Positions 36,597-45,235 of a stretch of 64,000 nt of DNA are shown in pieces. Origin of the DNA: Calothrix sp. PCC 7716 (GTDB lineage: Bacteria > Cyanobacteriota > Cyanobacteriia > Cyanobacteriales > Nostocaceae). Each line of letters begins with the position of its first letter. Within the stretch, counting starts at the first letter, position 1. Location: positions 1,922,001 through 1,986,000 of the forward strand of contig NZ_AP025018.1 in NCBI RefSeq assembly GCF_019977735.1. The letters are read 5' to 3'. Below the pieces are notes generated by a model, which saw only the letters and a program-made list of their open reading frames with translations, was not told where the DNA came from and did not search any database. The position numbers were made by a program, and so were the translations under genes.

Positions 36597-37589
36597 ATGA
36601 CAATCTTTTCAGCAGATACATATATCTGCGACAGTGAGAAACTTATTGCTAGTAGTAAAAAAACGGCTCAAGTTGATAATAAAGTGATTTATTTACCTGG
36701 AACTGATTGTGTTGTAAGACCAAAAGTTTCGCTGGCAGGATATACATCTTACCGTGTTGGTGGTCCAGCAGAATGGTATGTAGCACCTCGTGATATTACT
36801 GCCCTTGAAGCTAGTATTCGGTATGCTTATGAACAGTCGCTTCCAGTAACAGTTTTGGGTGCTGGTTCTAATTTGTTAGTTAGCGACTGTGGTATTCCCG
36901 GTTTAGTAATTGGAACTCGCCATTTGCGTCATAGTCATTTTGAAGAAGAAACAGGTTTAGTTACAGTTGCCGCAGGTGAAGCTATTCCTGGTTTAGCTTG
37001 GCAAGCAGCAGAACATGGTTTTGAAGGATTTGAGTGGGCTGTAGGTATTCCTGGAACAGTTGGTGGTGCAGTTGTTATGAACGCAGGCGCCCACAACGGT
37101 TGTATCGCAGATATCTTTGTTAGTGCTGAAGTTTTATGTGAAGACGGTACACTTAGAACTTTTACGAGCGAAGATTTAGGTTACACTTATCGTACATCCA
37201 AGCTTCAGGGTGGCAAAAATATTGTTACTCAAGCAACATTCCAACTTCAACCAGGCGCCGACCCCGCAGTAGTTACTGCCACCACAAAGCACCATAAAGA
37301 ACACCGTTTAAATACACAGCCATACGATAAACCAAGTTGTGGTAGCGTTTTCCGCAATCCTAAACCATATTCAGCAGGGTGGTTAATTGAGCAATCTGGT
37401 TTAAAAGGCTACCAAATTGGTAAAGCACAAGTCGCACCACGTCACGCCAACTTTATTATTAACTGTGGCGGCGCCAGTGCTTGTGACATTTTTAATCTTA
37501 TTCGTCACATCCAACACAATGTTAAAGAACATTGGTCAATTGCTTTAGAACCAGAAGTTAAAATGATTGGCAATTTTCAAATGGCATAA
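36597..37589 (+). CDS. murB: UDP-N-acetylenolpyruvoylglucosamine reductase
   Basis: 330 residues from ATG 36597, which has AAGAAGG nine bases upstream. FAD-binding motifs: SYRVGGPAEWYVAP, VLGAGSNLLVSD, and GIPGTVGGAVVMNAGAH; the substrate-binding region is YRTSKLQG and the late motif SCGSVFRNPKP holds the catalytic Ser. It reduces the enolpyruvyl group to lactyl, giving UDP-MurNAc, the substrate of MurC encoded just upstream. The first 25 or so residues are an extension without family similarity. GTGCTGAGT repeats follow. Confidence 0.93.
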   Translation: MTIFSADTYICDSEKLIASSKKTAQVDNKVIYLPGTDCVVRPKVSLAGYTSYRVGGPAEWYVAPRDITALEASIRYAYEQSLPVTVLGAGSNLLVSDCGIPGLVIGTRHLRHSHFEEETGLVTVAAGEAIPGLAWQAAEHGFEGFEWAVGIPGTVGGAVVMNAGAHNGCIADIFVSAEVLCEDGTLRTFTSEDLGYTYRTSKLQGGKNIVTQATFQLQPGADPAVVTATTKHHKEHRLNTQPYDKPSCGSVFRNPKPYSAGWLIEQSGLKGYQIGKAQVAPRHANFIINCGGASACDIFNLIRHIQHNVKEHWSIALEPEVKMIGNFQMA

Positions 37590-37590
37590 G

Positions 37591-37718
37591 AGTGATGAGT
37601 GCTGAGTGATGAGTGCTGAGTGATGAGTGCTGAGTATAAAAAAATAACTCAGTTCCTACTCAGCACTCAGAACTTTCTACTCAGCACTTCTTACTCAGCA
37701 CTCAGAACTTTCTACTCA
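37591..37718. repeat. GAGTGATGAGTGCTGAGT tandem and inverted repeats
   Basis: GAGTGATGAGTGCTGAGT is repeated three times, followed by inverted ACTCAGCACT units in two near-identical 43-bp blocks. The whole forms a long imperfect hairpin between the convergent murB and response-regulator genes. Related stems are at 32912-32956 and 30265-30297. Confidence 0.85.
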
Positions 37719-37721
37719 GCA

Positions 37722-38441
37722 CTATTCTATTAGTCCGTGTTTAATCGCAAAACGTACAAGTTGGGCACGGTTGTTAGTACCCGTTTTCCGAAATAAACTA
37801 CTAACATATTTTTCTATAGTGCGGGGGCTAAGATGAATCTTATCGCCCATTTCCGCGTTTGAAAGTCCTTCGCTAATTAGCAGAAGTACTTGTTGTTCTC
37901 GCTTGCTTAAAGGTTCAAATAACTGGTACTTTTCTTGGGGTTTTTCTAATTGTGTATGTTGATTTGAATCGTATAACTCCTCATGATGCTGCATACGATA
38001 TTCAGACTGAATAATTTTTGAACGCTCTAATAAATTACGAATCGCAGCAGCTAACTCATCAAGTTCAAATGGTTTAGGTAAGTACAAATCACATCCAGAT
38101 TGATAACCCAAAATTCGTTCTTGGGTTTTAGTCCGTGCTGTGAGCAATATTACAGGTAATAAACGGAACATTGGTTTTTGTCGCACTCGACGCACGAGTT
38201 CGTAACCATTCATTCGCGGCATTACAATATCAGTGACTATCAGGTCGGGGTGGTAGCTTTCTACCATTGTTAAAGCCTGTTCGCCATCATCAGCAGCAAT
38301 CACCGAGTACCCAGATAGTTCTAGAAAATCACTGATAGATAAACGAGTGCCCAAATCATCATCCACAACTAGAATTGTCAAGGGCATGGACTCTAAACCC
38401 CGACTTACAAATTCGACATAATCAGCACTATGAGTTATCAC
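37722..38441 (-). CDS. NarL-type response regulator (Ycf29-like)
   Basis: 239 residues. A receiver domain (about 20-140) with ILVVDDD, the phospho-acceptor in IVTDIVMPRMNGYELV and LPKPFELDEL is joined by a linker of about 45 residues to a GerE helix-turn-helix (LSKREQQVLLLISEGLSNAE, IHLSPRTIEKYVSSLFRKTG). Close in design to the Ycf29/Slr1783-type orphan regulators of cyanobacteria and red-algal plastids. No kinase is adjacent; DNA targets are unknown. ATG 38441 is used; Met-19 (MPLTILVVDD) is a plausible shorter start. Confidence 0.85.
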   Translation of the reverse strand: MITHSADYVEFVSRGLESMPLTILVVDDDLGTRLSISDFLELSGYSVIAADDGEQALTMVESYHPDLIVTDIVMPRMNGYELVRRVRQKPMFRLLPVILLTARTKTQERILGYQSGCDLYLPKPFELDELAAAIRNLLERSKIIQSEYRMQHHEELYDSNQHTQLEKPQEKYQLFEPLSKREQQVLLLISEGLSNAEMGDKIHLSPRTIEKYVSSLFRKTGTNNRAQLVRFAIKHGLIE

Positions 38442-38590
38442 TGTTGAAAAGGAATAGTACTCCTAATTTCCATACTATGACACTATTATCAGTTGATAAC
38501 TCTCTTTGAGCATATTTATAAAGAAAATATTAAATTAATAAGTTATGTAACGACAAAGATACGTTTTGTATCATAGAGAAAAATATATAG

Positions 38591-39064
38591 TTAGTAGGTG
38601 TTTACGTGTTTTAGTAGACCCTCACAGGCATCAACGAGTAAATCAATGACTTGGTTAAATCCTTCGGCGCCACCGTAATAAGGGTCGGGGACTTCTTTAA
38701 GGGTGTGTCGTGAACAGAAGTCACACATTAATTTGACTTTGTGATGATATATTGATTCGGTATCGACGGCTAAAATATCAGCGTAGTTGTCTTTATCCAT
38801 AGCTAAAATCAAGTCAAAGTCTTCAAAATCAGACTTAGAAAACTGTCTAGCTCGACCTTGGAGTTTAAAGCCTAATTTTGAAAAAGCAGCAGCGCTCATG
38901 CGACGGTCGGGTGCGCTGCCAATATGGTAACTTGAGGTGCCCGCAGAATCACACACAATACTATGACTTAAACCATTCTCATTAATTAAATGGTTCATGA
39001 TGTTTTCTGCTGATGGAGAGCGGCAAATGTTACCAAGGCAGACAAATAATAGCTTGTATGTCAT
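38591..39064 (-). CDS. Low-molecular-weight protein tyrosine phosphatase
   Basis: 157 residues. The P-loop is C9-LGNIC-R15 in FVCLGNICRSPSAE, and the general acid is the Asp in EVPDPYYGG near the C terminus; both are needed for catalysis and both are present. Cyanobacterial relatives such as Slr0328 dephosphorylate phosphotyrosine and are linked to exopolysaccharide or photosystem regulation. No tyrosine kinase gene is adjacent. ATG 39064 gives the exact family start. Confidence 0.92.
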   Translation of the reverse strand: MTYKLLFVCLGNICRSPSAENIMNHLINENGLSHSIVCDSAGTSSYHIGSAPDRRMSAAAFSKLGFKLQGRARQFSKSDFEDFDLILAMDKDNYADILAVDTESIYHHKVKLMCDFCSRHTLKEVPDPYYGGAEGFNQVIDLLVDACEGLLKHVNTY

Positions 39065-39116
39065 GAAAATTGATCGTTTTTATGGTTGATGGTAAATGGC
39101 GAGCAATCAATTATTG

Positions 39117-39144
39117 TATACCCGACTTATTTTAGTCGGGTATA
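39117..39144 (-). terminator. Hairpin after the EbfC gene
   Basis: TATACCCGACT (39117-39127) pairs exactly with AGTCGGGTATA (39134-39144) over a six-base loop, nine bases past the EbfC stop. A clear T-tract is lacking, so this is a probable but not classical terminator. Confidence 0.5.
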
Positions 39145-39152
39145 TTATTAGA

Positions 39153-39500
39153 CTAAAATCCAGGTAGTTCCAGACCACTAGTCAATTCTTCCATCCGCTC
39201 ACGCATTGTTGTTGTGGACTTATTGTAAGCGTCTTTCATCGCAGCAGTAACTAGGTCAGAGAGTACATCTGCTCCTTCATTTAAAGCATCAGGAGAAATT
39301 TCAACCCGTTTGGGTTCTTGGTTGCCGCTAACAACTACTTTAACCATACCACCACCAGCTTCGCCCTGAATGGACATTGCTTCCAACTCTTCTTGGAGTT
39401 TCTTGGCGCCTTCTTGAACTTGCTGTGCTTTTTTAAAGGCATCAGCTAATTCCTTCATTTTACCTAAACCGAATCCAAAACCTTGTCCTTTACCTGTCAT
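39153..39500 (-). CDS. YbaB/EbfC nucleoid-associated protein
   Basis: 115 residues. A glycine-rich start ([16 protein letters not shown]) is followed by the YbaB pattern: [19 protein letters not shown], a central beta sheet ([20 protein letters not shown]) and a terminal helix ([19 protein letters not shown]). These proteins form dimers that bind DNA without strong sequence preference. In many bacteria the gene follows dnaX, but here it stands alone between a phosphatase gene and the Omp85 gene. Confidence 0.92.
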   Translation of the reverse strand: MTGKGQGFGFGLGKMKELADAFKKAQQVQEGAKKLQEELEAMSIQGEAGGGMVKVVVSGNQEPKRVEISPDALNEGADVLSDLVTAAMKDAYNKSTTTMRERMEELTSGLELPGF

Positions 39501-39599
39501 AAATTGGGCGCTCCGCGTATCTCTTAATTATCAAATCTATTTAATTATAGATGTGGTAGGTAAATTGACCAGTTTTTATACGCAAGAAACCCTTCGCTT

Positions 39600-41843
39600 T
39601 TAAAACCTTTGTCCAATTCCAACTTGAAGCCGACTTTCACCTTGGTCATTAAAACCGTAGTCCGCGCGCAGTAACCCTAAAGGAGAATCAAATCGAACAC
39701 CGGCGCCATAACCAAATCCACTTCCAGGTTTACCACGTACTCCAGCAGGGTTGCCAACAACAGTATCTCCAGAACCTAAATCAGAAGCATAATCAGCAAA
39801 AAGTACACCACCTAAAGCTTGGATAATTGGAAAACGATATTCAGCAGAAGCTAATACGTAACTACGACCACTACCAACATTACCAGCGTCATATCCTCGC
39901 ACGGAGGTTGGACCACCTAATGAAAATGCTTCATATGGAGGTAAGTTACCTAGTACTGTACCTGCTTGGAGATTAACGGCGAAAACTTGAGGTTGCTGAC
40001 TTTTATAAAGTTGGACAGGTACGAATTGGCTGTAAGTAGCTTGAAGCTTGTTCATTGAGATATTACCGTTACCCAGAGGAACAGATTGTTCGGTGCTGAA
40101 TTTGATAATAGAACCGTTGGTAGGGTTGAGAGGATTGTCGCGACGGTCTTTTATAGCTGTCAATGAAACAGTCGCTAAGTCATCAATACCCGTTCCACTT
40201 CGAGTTAACGAATTACCGAGTTCGTCTTTAGGGGTAATTTTGCCATCACGGTCGCGTATACTAACACGTTCGTAGTTAAACCCTAATGAAGTATTCCAAT
40301 CATCAATAGGACGTTGAAAGCTGACGCTACCACCAACTTTGCTCTCGCGAATTCTGTCACCATTCGCTAACTTGACATCACCATTTAAAATGTCTGAAAG
40401 TCCATTTTTACGAAAAGCGTTGATAGTGTAACCAATGCGGTTGGGTTCAGTTTCACGGTAAGGACTGTTAAAAGTGCTATCGAACAGCAAATCACGGCGC
40501 CCGACTTGAACATTTGCACTTAAAGTATCATTTATACCACCAACGTTCCGGTCTTGGTAGTTGAGTGTGCCCAGAATACCTTGGTCAGCGTTATAGCTAC
40601 CCCCTAAATTTATCGAACGGGCACTTATTTCTTTGACTAAATAAACTACATCGGTTTTGTTTGCATCACCATCGAGTGTGACATTTACGCTTTCAAATAA
40701 ACCCATTCCATATAAACGCATTACGTCTTGACGGACAATATCATCTTTAAATACGTCACCCGACTTTAACTTTAATTGTTTAGCAATGAAGTCAGTTTTT
40801 GTACGTCCAGTTACGGGTTTACCCTTACTGTCAACTGTTTCACCCTCGTCATTTACAAACTTAAACTTGATGTCACTTACTACCCCTTCGCCAACATTGA
40901 CTGTTAATATACCTTGTCGGTCGGGTTGAATTGAGATAACACGCGCAAGACTATAGTTATTATCTTTGTACCATTGGTTAAGTTTTTGTACCGTTTGTTT
41001 TAAAGCTGATGGACTAATATCTTTATTAAGTTGTTCTTTGAATTGTTCGAGCGCAACTTGATATGTTAAAGCTTTGGCGCCAGATAACTGTATAGACCGT
41101 ACAATCAAAGGCTGTACTTGGTACACAACTCTTAATCCAGTTGGTGTACTTGTACTATTTACACGTGCGCTGCTAAATAATTGTGTATTTAATATTGCTG
41201 TAACATCTTTTTGGGTTTGAGCAATACTTGTGTCTCCCCCAACTTTAGTTTTAATAGTTTGACGAATAATATCTTGTAATTCTTGACTGGCGCCGACTAT
41301 TTGTAAATCAACTGCTGGCACTACTAGGTTTGGGTCTTCTGATATAGGTGCTTGTATAGGTGCTTGTATAGGTGCTTGTATAGGTGGTTTTACAGTGGGT
41401 GCAGGTTTTGCAATAGTTCTGACTGAAGGAACAGAAATAGGAACGGGTGCTTTTGGTTGAGTTGCTTGTATTGAAGGAACAGGAATAGGGACGGGTGCTT
41501 TTGGTTGAGTTGCTTGTATTGAGGGAACAGGAATAGGGATGGGTACTTTTACTGTATTTACTGTATTTGTAGCTGGCTGAGTTTTAATAACTACAGTCGA
41601 ATTGTTATTAATACGACTTTGCACACTGGCAGTATTCTGGGAGAATTGTGGGGAATCATTGGTTTCTGGTTGAGCAATAGTCTCTGGTACTGCCGACAAA
41701 GTACTTTCTATTGTTGGCACTACTACATTATTATTTGTGGTTGCAGGCGCCTTTGGGTTAGTAGGAGCAGCAATTGCTTGGTTAGAAAAATTGCCAGCAG
41801 AAACACTGGCGAGTGTTAAAATCGCAGTCTTATAAACTCGCAT
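39600..41843 (-). CDS. Omp85/BamA-family outer-membrane assembly protein
   Basis: About 747 residues: signal peptide (cleavage near QAIAAP), a proline-rich linker with tandem repeats (about 85-165), POTRA domains (about 180-400: LVVPAVDLQIVGAS, IVRSIQLSGAKAL, GDVFKDDIVRQDVMRLYGMG) and a 16-strand barrel ending in LQVGIGQRF with terminal Phe. GGPTSVRGYDAGNVG is the lid-loop VRGY motif of Omp85 proteins. It folds barrel proteins into the outer membrane and is the cyanobacterial relative of chloroplast Toc75. ATG 41843 starts a good signal peptide; 41900 would add 19 residues without one. Confidence 0.92.
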   Translation of the reverse strand: MRVYKTAILTLASVSAGNFSNQAIAAPTNPKAPATTNNNVVVPTIESTLSAVPETIAQPETNDSPQFSQNTASVQSRINNNSTVVIKTQPATNTVNTVKVPIPIPVPSIQATQPKAPVPIPVPSIQATQPKAPVPISVPSVRTIAKPAPTVKPPIQAPIQAPIQAPISEDPNLVVPAVDLQIVGASQELQDIIRQTIKTKVGGDTSIAQTQKDVTAILNTQLFSSARVNSTSTPTGLRVVYQVQPLIVRSIQLSGAKALTYQVALEQFKEQLNKDISPSALKQTVQKLNQWYKDNNYSLARVISIQPDRQGILTVNVGEGVVSDIKFKFVNDEGETVDSKGKPVTGRTKTDFIAKQLKLKSGDVFKDDIVRQDVMRLYGMGLFESVNVTLDGDANKTDVVYLVKEISARSINLGGSYNADQGILGTLNYQDRNVGGINDTLSANVQVGRRDLLFDSTFNSPYRETEPNRIGYTINAFRKNGLSDILNGDVKLANGDRIRESKVGGSVSFQRPIDDWNTSLGFNYERVSIRDRDGKITPKDELGNSLTRSGTGIDDLATVSLTAIKDRRDNPLNPTNGSIIKFSTEQSVPLGNGNISMNKLQATYSQFVPVQLYKSQQPQVFAVNLQAGTVLGNLPPYEAFSLGGPTSVRGYDAGNVGSGRSYVLASAEYRFPIIQALGGVLFADYASDLGSGDTVVGNPAGVRGKPGSGFGYGAGVRFDSPLGLLRADYGFNDQGESRLQVGIGQRF
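41344..41545. repeat. Tandem repeats inside the Omp85 linker
   Basis: A 12-bp unit (TAGGTGCTTGTA) occurs three times at 41344-41379, coding IQAP repeats. A 48-bp unit at about 41425-41545 occurs more than twice, coding the 16-residue VPIPVPSIQATQPKAP. Such in-frame repeats can change in copy number between strains. Confidence 0.8.
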
Positions 41844-42035
41844 AAAATTTGCCTGATTTAACTGGGAGTTAGTTGTAGCGAGGTAAAGCAATGGGGACAC
41901 TACTAACTTCCAGCACCGAAGAAATGCTTGTTTTCCCCATTTTTCCTCTTAACTTAATTAGACAGTTAAGTAGTGCTAAATGTTCCAATACATACACCAC
42001 TTTTACTCCCTTTTTTCTTAAGTGATTATAAAAAT

Positions 42036-43361
42036 ATGAGTTCACAGCTACAGTTACTGGTATTGAGCAACGGTCACGGCGAGGATATAATCGCGGGTAA
42101 GGTTGTACAAGAACTACTACAGTTAGAAGATTCGCCGCAAATTTCCATATTCCCGTTGGTCGGGGAAGGACATGCATATAAAAAATTTGATATAGAGTTT
42201 ATTGGTGCTGTACAAGCAATGCCTAGTGGTGGGTTTGTGTATATGGACTCGAAGCAGTTGGTACGCGATGTCAAGGGTGGTTTGGTACAGTTAACGCTGA
42301 ATCAAATTAAAACTATGAAGCAATGGGTGAAAGCACAAAACGCTTCAGGCAAAAAAAGCGCTATTTTGGCAGTGGGTGATATTGTTCCGCTACTGTTTGG
42401 ATTCTTTAGCGGTGTCAATTATGCATTTATAGGAACTGCAAAGTCTGAATATTACGTGCGCGATGAAGTTAAATTATTAAAGAGAAACAATAAAGGCGCC
42501 TACTGGGAAAACTTTTCAGGTTCAATTTATCATCCTTGGGAGCGCTGGTTAATGACGCGGCGCCGTTGTAAAGCTGTGTTTCCCAGAGATTCATTAACAA
42601 CAGAGATTTTACAAAAAATGGGTGTAAGAGCATTTAGTTTAGGCAACCCAATGATGGACGGACTAGAACCGTCATTCCCTACATACCGTACTTACAGTAT
42701 TGACGCAGAACACAAAGAGATAATTCGTCCCTTGGTTGTGACATTACTACCCGGTTCGCGCGCTCCCGAAGCATATGCAAACTGGGAGCAAATCATGATT
42801 GGTGTATCTTCGTTATTAGAAAAAATGCGTGCTACAGATGTAGCCACACATACTTCTAGAAGCTTAGTACTATTAGGTGCCATTACTCCGAGTCTCGATT
42901 GTAATATTTTCTCTAATACTTTGATTTCACAGGGTTGGCGCCAAATATCATTAGAAGAACTACCTTTCAAATTTCATGATAATAAAGCCTTGACATTTAA
43001 ACAAAAAAATGCATATTTTGTTTTAACACAAAACGCTTATAACGACTGCTTGCATATGGCTGATATGGCAATAGCAATGGCAGGAACAGCAACAGAACAA
43101 TTTATTGGGTTAGGTAAACCAGCATTTACAATCCCAGGTAAGGGTCCACAATTTACAAAAGGATTCGCCGAAGCCCAAAGTCGGCTTTTAGGAGATTCAG
43201 TAATTTTAGTCGAACAAGCTGCTGATATTGGTAAACAAGTGCAACACTTCTTCGCTTACCCCGACAAATTGCACGTAATTGCTGAAAATGGTTTGCGACG
43301 AATGGGTAGAGCAGGCGCCGCACAACGTATCGCCCAATGTATCATAGATAAATTAGGTTAG
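42036..43361 (+). CDS. TIGR03492 protein (lipid-A-disaccharide synthase-related)
   Basis: 441 residues from ATG 42036, chosen because homologues begin near LLVLSNGHGEDIIA. GT-B-like features: an N-terminal Rossmann motif, AVGDIVPLLFGFFSG, TLLPGSRAPEAYANW and the C-terminal AMAGTATEQFIGLGKPAF, the position of the sugar-nucleotide site in LpxB. It is a distant LpxB relative restricted to cyanobacteria and plants; its reaction is not known. Divergent from the Omp85 gene, sharing a 190-bp promoter region with it. Confidence 0.85.
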   Translation: MSSQLQLLVLSNGHGEDIIAGKVVQELLQLEDSPQISIFPLVGEGHAYKKFDIEFIGAVQAMPSGGFVYMDSKQLVRDVKGGLVQLTLNQIKTMKQWVKAQNASGKKSAILAVGDIVPLLFGFFSGVNYAFIGTAKSEYYVRDEVKLLKRNNKGAYWENFSGSIYHPWERWLMTRRRCKAVFPRDSLTTEILQKMGVRAFSLGNPMMDGLEPSFPTYRTYSIDAEHKEIIRPLVVTLLPGSRAPEAYANWEQIMIGVSSLLEKMRATDVATHTSRSLVLLGAITPSLDCNIFSNTLISQGWRQISLEELPFKFHDNKALTFKQKNAYFVLTQNAYNDCLHMADMAIAMAGTATEQFIGLGKPAFTIPGKGPQFTKGFAEAQSRLLGDSVILVEQAADIGKQVQHFFAYPDKLHVIAENGLRRMGRAGAAQRIAQCIIDKLG

Positions 43362-43579
43362 AACATACGTATATCTAAAATATAATATCGAGGATACCTA
43401 AAAAAGTAATACTATTACCGTTTTCATTACCACGGTAAAACTACTGAAACGCACTGATATCTTTGTCAAATACTTCAGGATTTACCCGGAAGATTTTTCC
43501 AGAAACATCATGATAACTTACACATTAGCGTTCCTCTGCTATCGAGGGCGGTTGCAGTCCGTCCTCCAGCAGTTTTTTT
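43362..43579 (+). terminator. Intergenic stretch ending in a strong intrinsic terminator (43536-43579)
   Basis: CTGCT (43536-43540) and GAGGGCGG (43544-43551) pair with CCGTCCTC (43559-43566) and AGCAG (43568-43572), followed by seven T. The terminator is 175 bp after the TIGR03492 stop. The 170 bp before it show no ORF and could be a 3' UTR or a separate small RNA. Confidence 0.75.
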
Positions 43580-43631
43580 CCAGTTTAGCTCACGAATCGA
43601 GCAACTGCCTTATTTTCATGCGGAATTTGCA

Positions 43632-43745
43632 TTATTGAATAATAATTATAGGCGCCTCGTTTCATGACCTGTTGATATTACCTTTGTGTCTTTGTGGTTA
43701 AAAAATTATATTCACTGCACAGGCAGGGATGCCTGTGCTACAAGA
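43632..43745. repeat. Repeat remnants
   Basis: A CTTTGTGTCTTTGTGGTTAAA copy (43685-43705) of the ACCACAAAGACACAAAG family and a CACAGGCAGGGATGCCTGTG palindrome (43717-43736) fill the space before the convergent peptidase gene. Confidence 0.7.
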
Positions 43746-45083
43746 TTATGGTTTTTGGACGGTGATTATTTCGCTGCTGGATATTTTACCTTGACGTGAT
43801 GGACTTGGCAAAAGTTCGGTTGGTGAGGCTGTAGCTACTCCCCATTCTGTTGTTTTTTTGGTAAGAAATGTGTCTTGCTCTTTGCGGTATTTAACTAAGT
43901 CTCCGCTTTTGTTCATTATTGCAAACCATACTGTGCCTTGGTTTTGTGTTGGTAATGCTCCAACTAAGGCACTGACGGTATCCAAACTACCTGATTTGAC
44001 TACAGAGAAATTGGGAATTTTTCGCTGTTCTAATACTCCTTTATCTTGTCCTGTAATTGTAAATACATCGGCAACTGTCATGTTGTATTGTTGAAGATGT
44101 TTTTCTATGGCTCGGAACATTCCTACTGCTGCACGTGGTGATATTTTATTTTCGTAGGTTAAGCCGGAACCGTTGATAAGATAAATTTCGTTTTGTGGTA
44201 CTTCTGCTGCTTCTGACGCTTTTTGTGATACTACTGAGGCGCCTCCTACTGCATCAGCAAGCATATCAGCCATTGCGTTGTTGCTATAATTGTTCATTTT
44301 TTTGAGCAATTCAGCAACGGGATAAGAGTTATGACGTACTAATAATTTGAAGTTTGGAGGTACTGCTGCATCTGTTTTGACTTTACCGTTGATTATTACT
44401 TGCGGTTTTGCTGTACCTGCTGGTAGCGTTGCGTATATATTGTTAACCTGACGATTCCAAAGACGACTGTTTAAAGCTGTTTGAAATAATCTTCCGACTG
44501 TATCTGAACTACGACTAAAGTTCATATAGAACTTATCGACAAGTACTAAATTACCAGTTACGCGCTTAATACCCATTTGGTTAAGGGTATTACCTACATC
44601 AATAGCTTCTTCCCAAACAAAAAACGGGTCTTGACCCCCTTGAACTATTAAGTCACCCTTTAAAACACCGTTTTCAATTGTTCCATTTGTACCAATTTGG
44701 GTTACAAATACATGGTCGGGGCCAAAAGTCTTTAATGTTACCAGTGTTGTGGCTACTTTAGATATAGAAGCAGCAGTAATTGGGACGGTTCCTTGATGAT
44801 TTGCTAAAAGCTTATCACCCGATTGCATCCAAACTCCATGCGTTTGTTGATTAGAACCCAGTGGTGCTATGGATTTTAGATATTGCTCAACTTTTGCAGT
44901 TGTCGCTGGGTCAGGGTTTTCTGGTGCTACTATTAAGGGTATTGGTTTTTTTATTGGCGCCACTGCATTGACAACACCATTTAATGCTGAAGATGCATTA
45001 GAGTCCGAGTTAGAGGAACATCCACTTACAAGTGCGAGTAGGCTACAAGACAGCGCTGTAGTAAAACAAAGAATTTTTTGCAT
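43746..45083 (-). CDS. D-alanyl-D-alanine carboxypeptidase/endopeptidase lipoprotein (PBP4/DacB-like)
   Basis: 445 residues. The start is a lipoprotein signal with lipobox LVSGC (C22). Penicillin-binding motifs are all present: S105-ISK108 in TAASISKVAT, YSNNAMADML and VVKSGSLDTV. It is shorter than Escherichia coli PBP4 (477), with a smaller insert domain. It trims or cuts peptidoglycan peptides in the periplasm. A single gene, ending next to a GGGATGCCTGTG repeat; the segment upstream carries an AAATATTTC triplet and a GAGACG palindrome. Confidence 0.88.
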   Translation of the reverse strand: MQKILCFTTALSCSLLALVSGCSSNSDSNASSALNGVVNAVAPIKKPIPLIVAPENPDPATTAKVEQYLKSIAPLGSNQQTHGVWMQSGDKLLANHQGTVPITAASISKVATTLVTLKTFGPDHVFVTQIGTNGTIENGVLKGDLIVQGGQDPFFVWEEAIDVGNTLNQMGIKRVTGNLVLVDKFYMNFSRSSDTVGRLFQTALNSRLWNRQVNNIYATLPAGTAKPQVIINGKVKTDAAVPPNFKLLVRHNSYPVAELLKKMNNYSNNAMADMLADAVGGASVVSQKASEAAEVPQNEIYLINGSGLTYENKISPRAAVGMFRAIEKHLQQYNMTVADVFTITGQDKGVLEQRKIPNFSVVKSGSLDTVSALVGALPTQNQGTVWFAIMNKSGDLVKYRKEQDTFLTKKTTEWGVATASPTELLPSPSRQGKISSSEIITVQKP

Positions 45084-45134
45084 GATTACTGAGTTGGTGG
45101 ACTCAAGGAAAAATCATACTGTGTAACCGAATAA

Positions 45135-45235
45135 AATTTCAAAAAATATTTCAAAAAATATTTCAAAAAATTGTTTTTTTATTGGGGAGACGTGATTATA
45201 GGAGAGGCGCGATGTTCCTCGCGTCTCTACGAGTA
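45135..45235. repeat. AATATTTCAAAA triplet and GAGACG...CGTCTC palindrome
   Basis: Three AATATTTCAAAAA units (45137-45172) are followed by GGAGACGTGATTATAGGAGAGGCGCGATG and an inverted CGCGTCTCTAC arm (45224-45234), a loose member of the 30241 family. They lie between two minus-strand genes. Confidence 0.65.
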
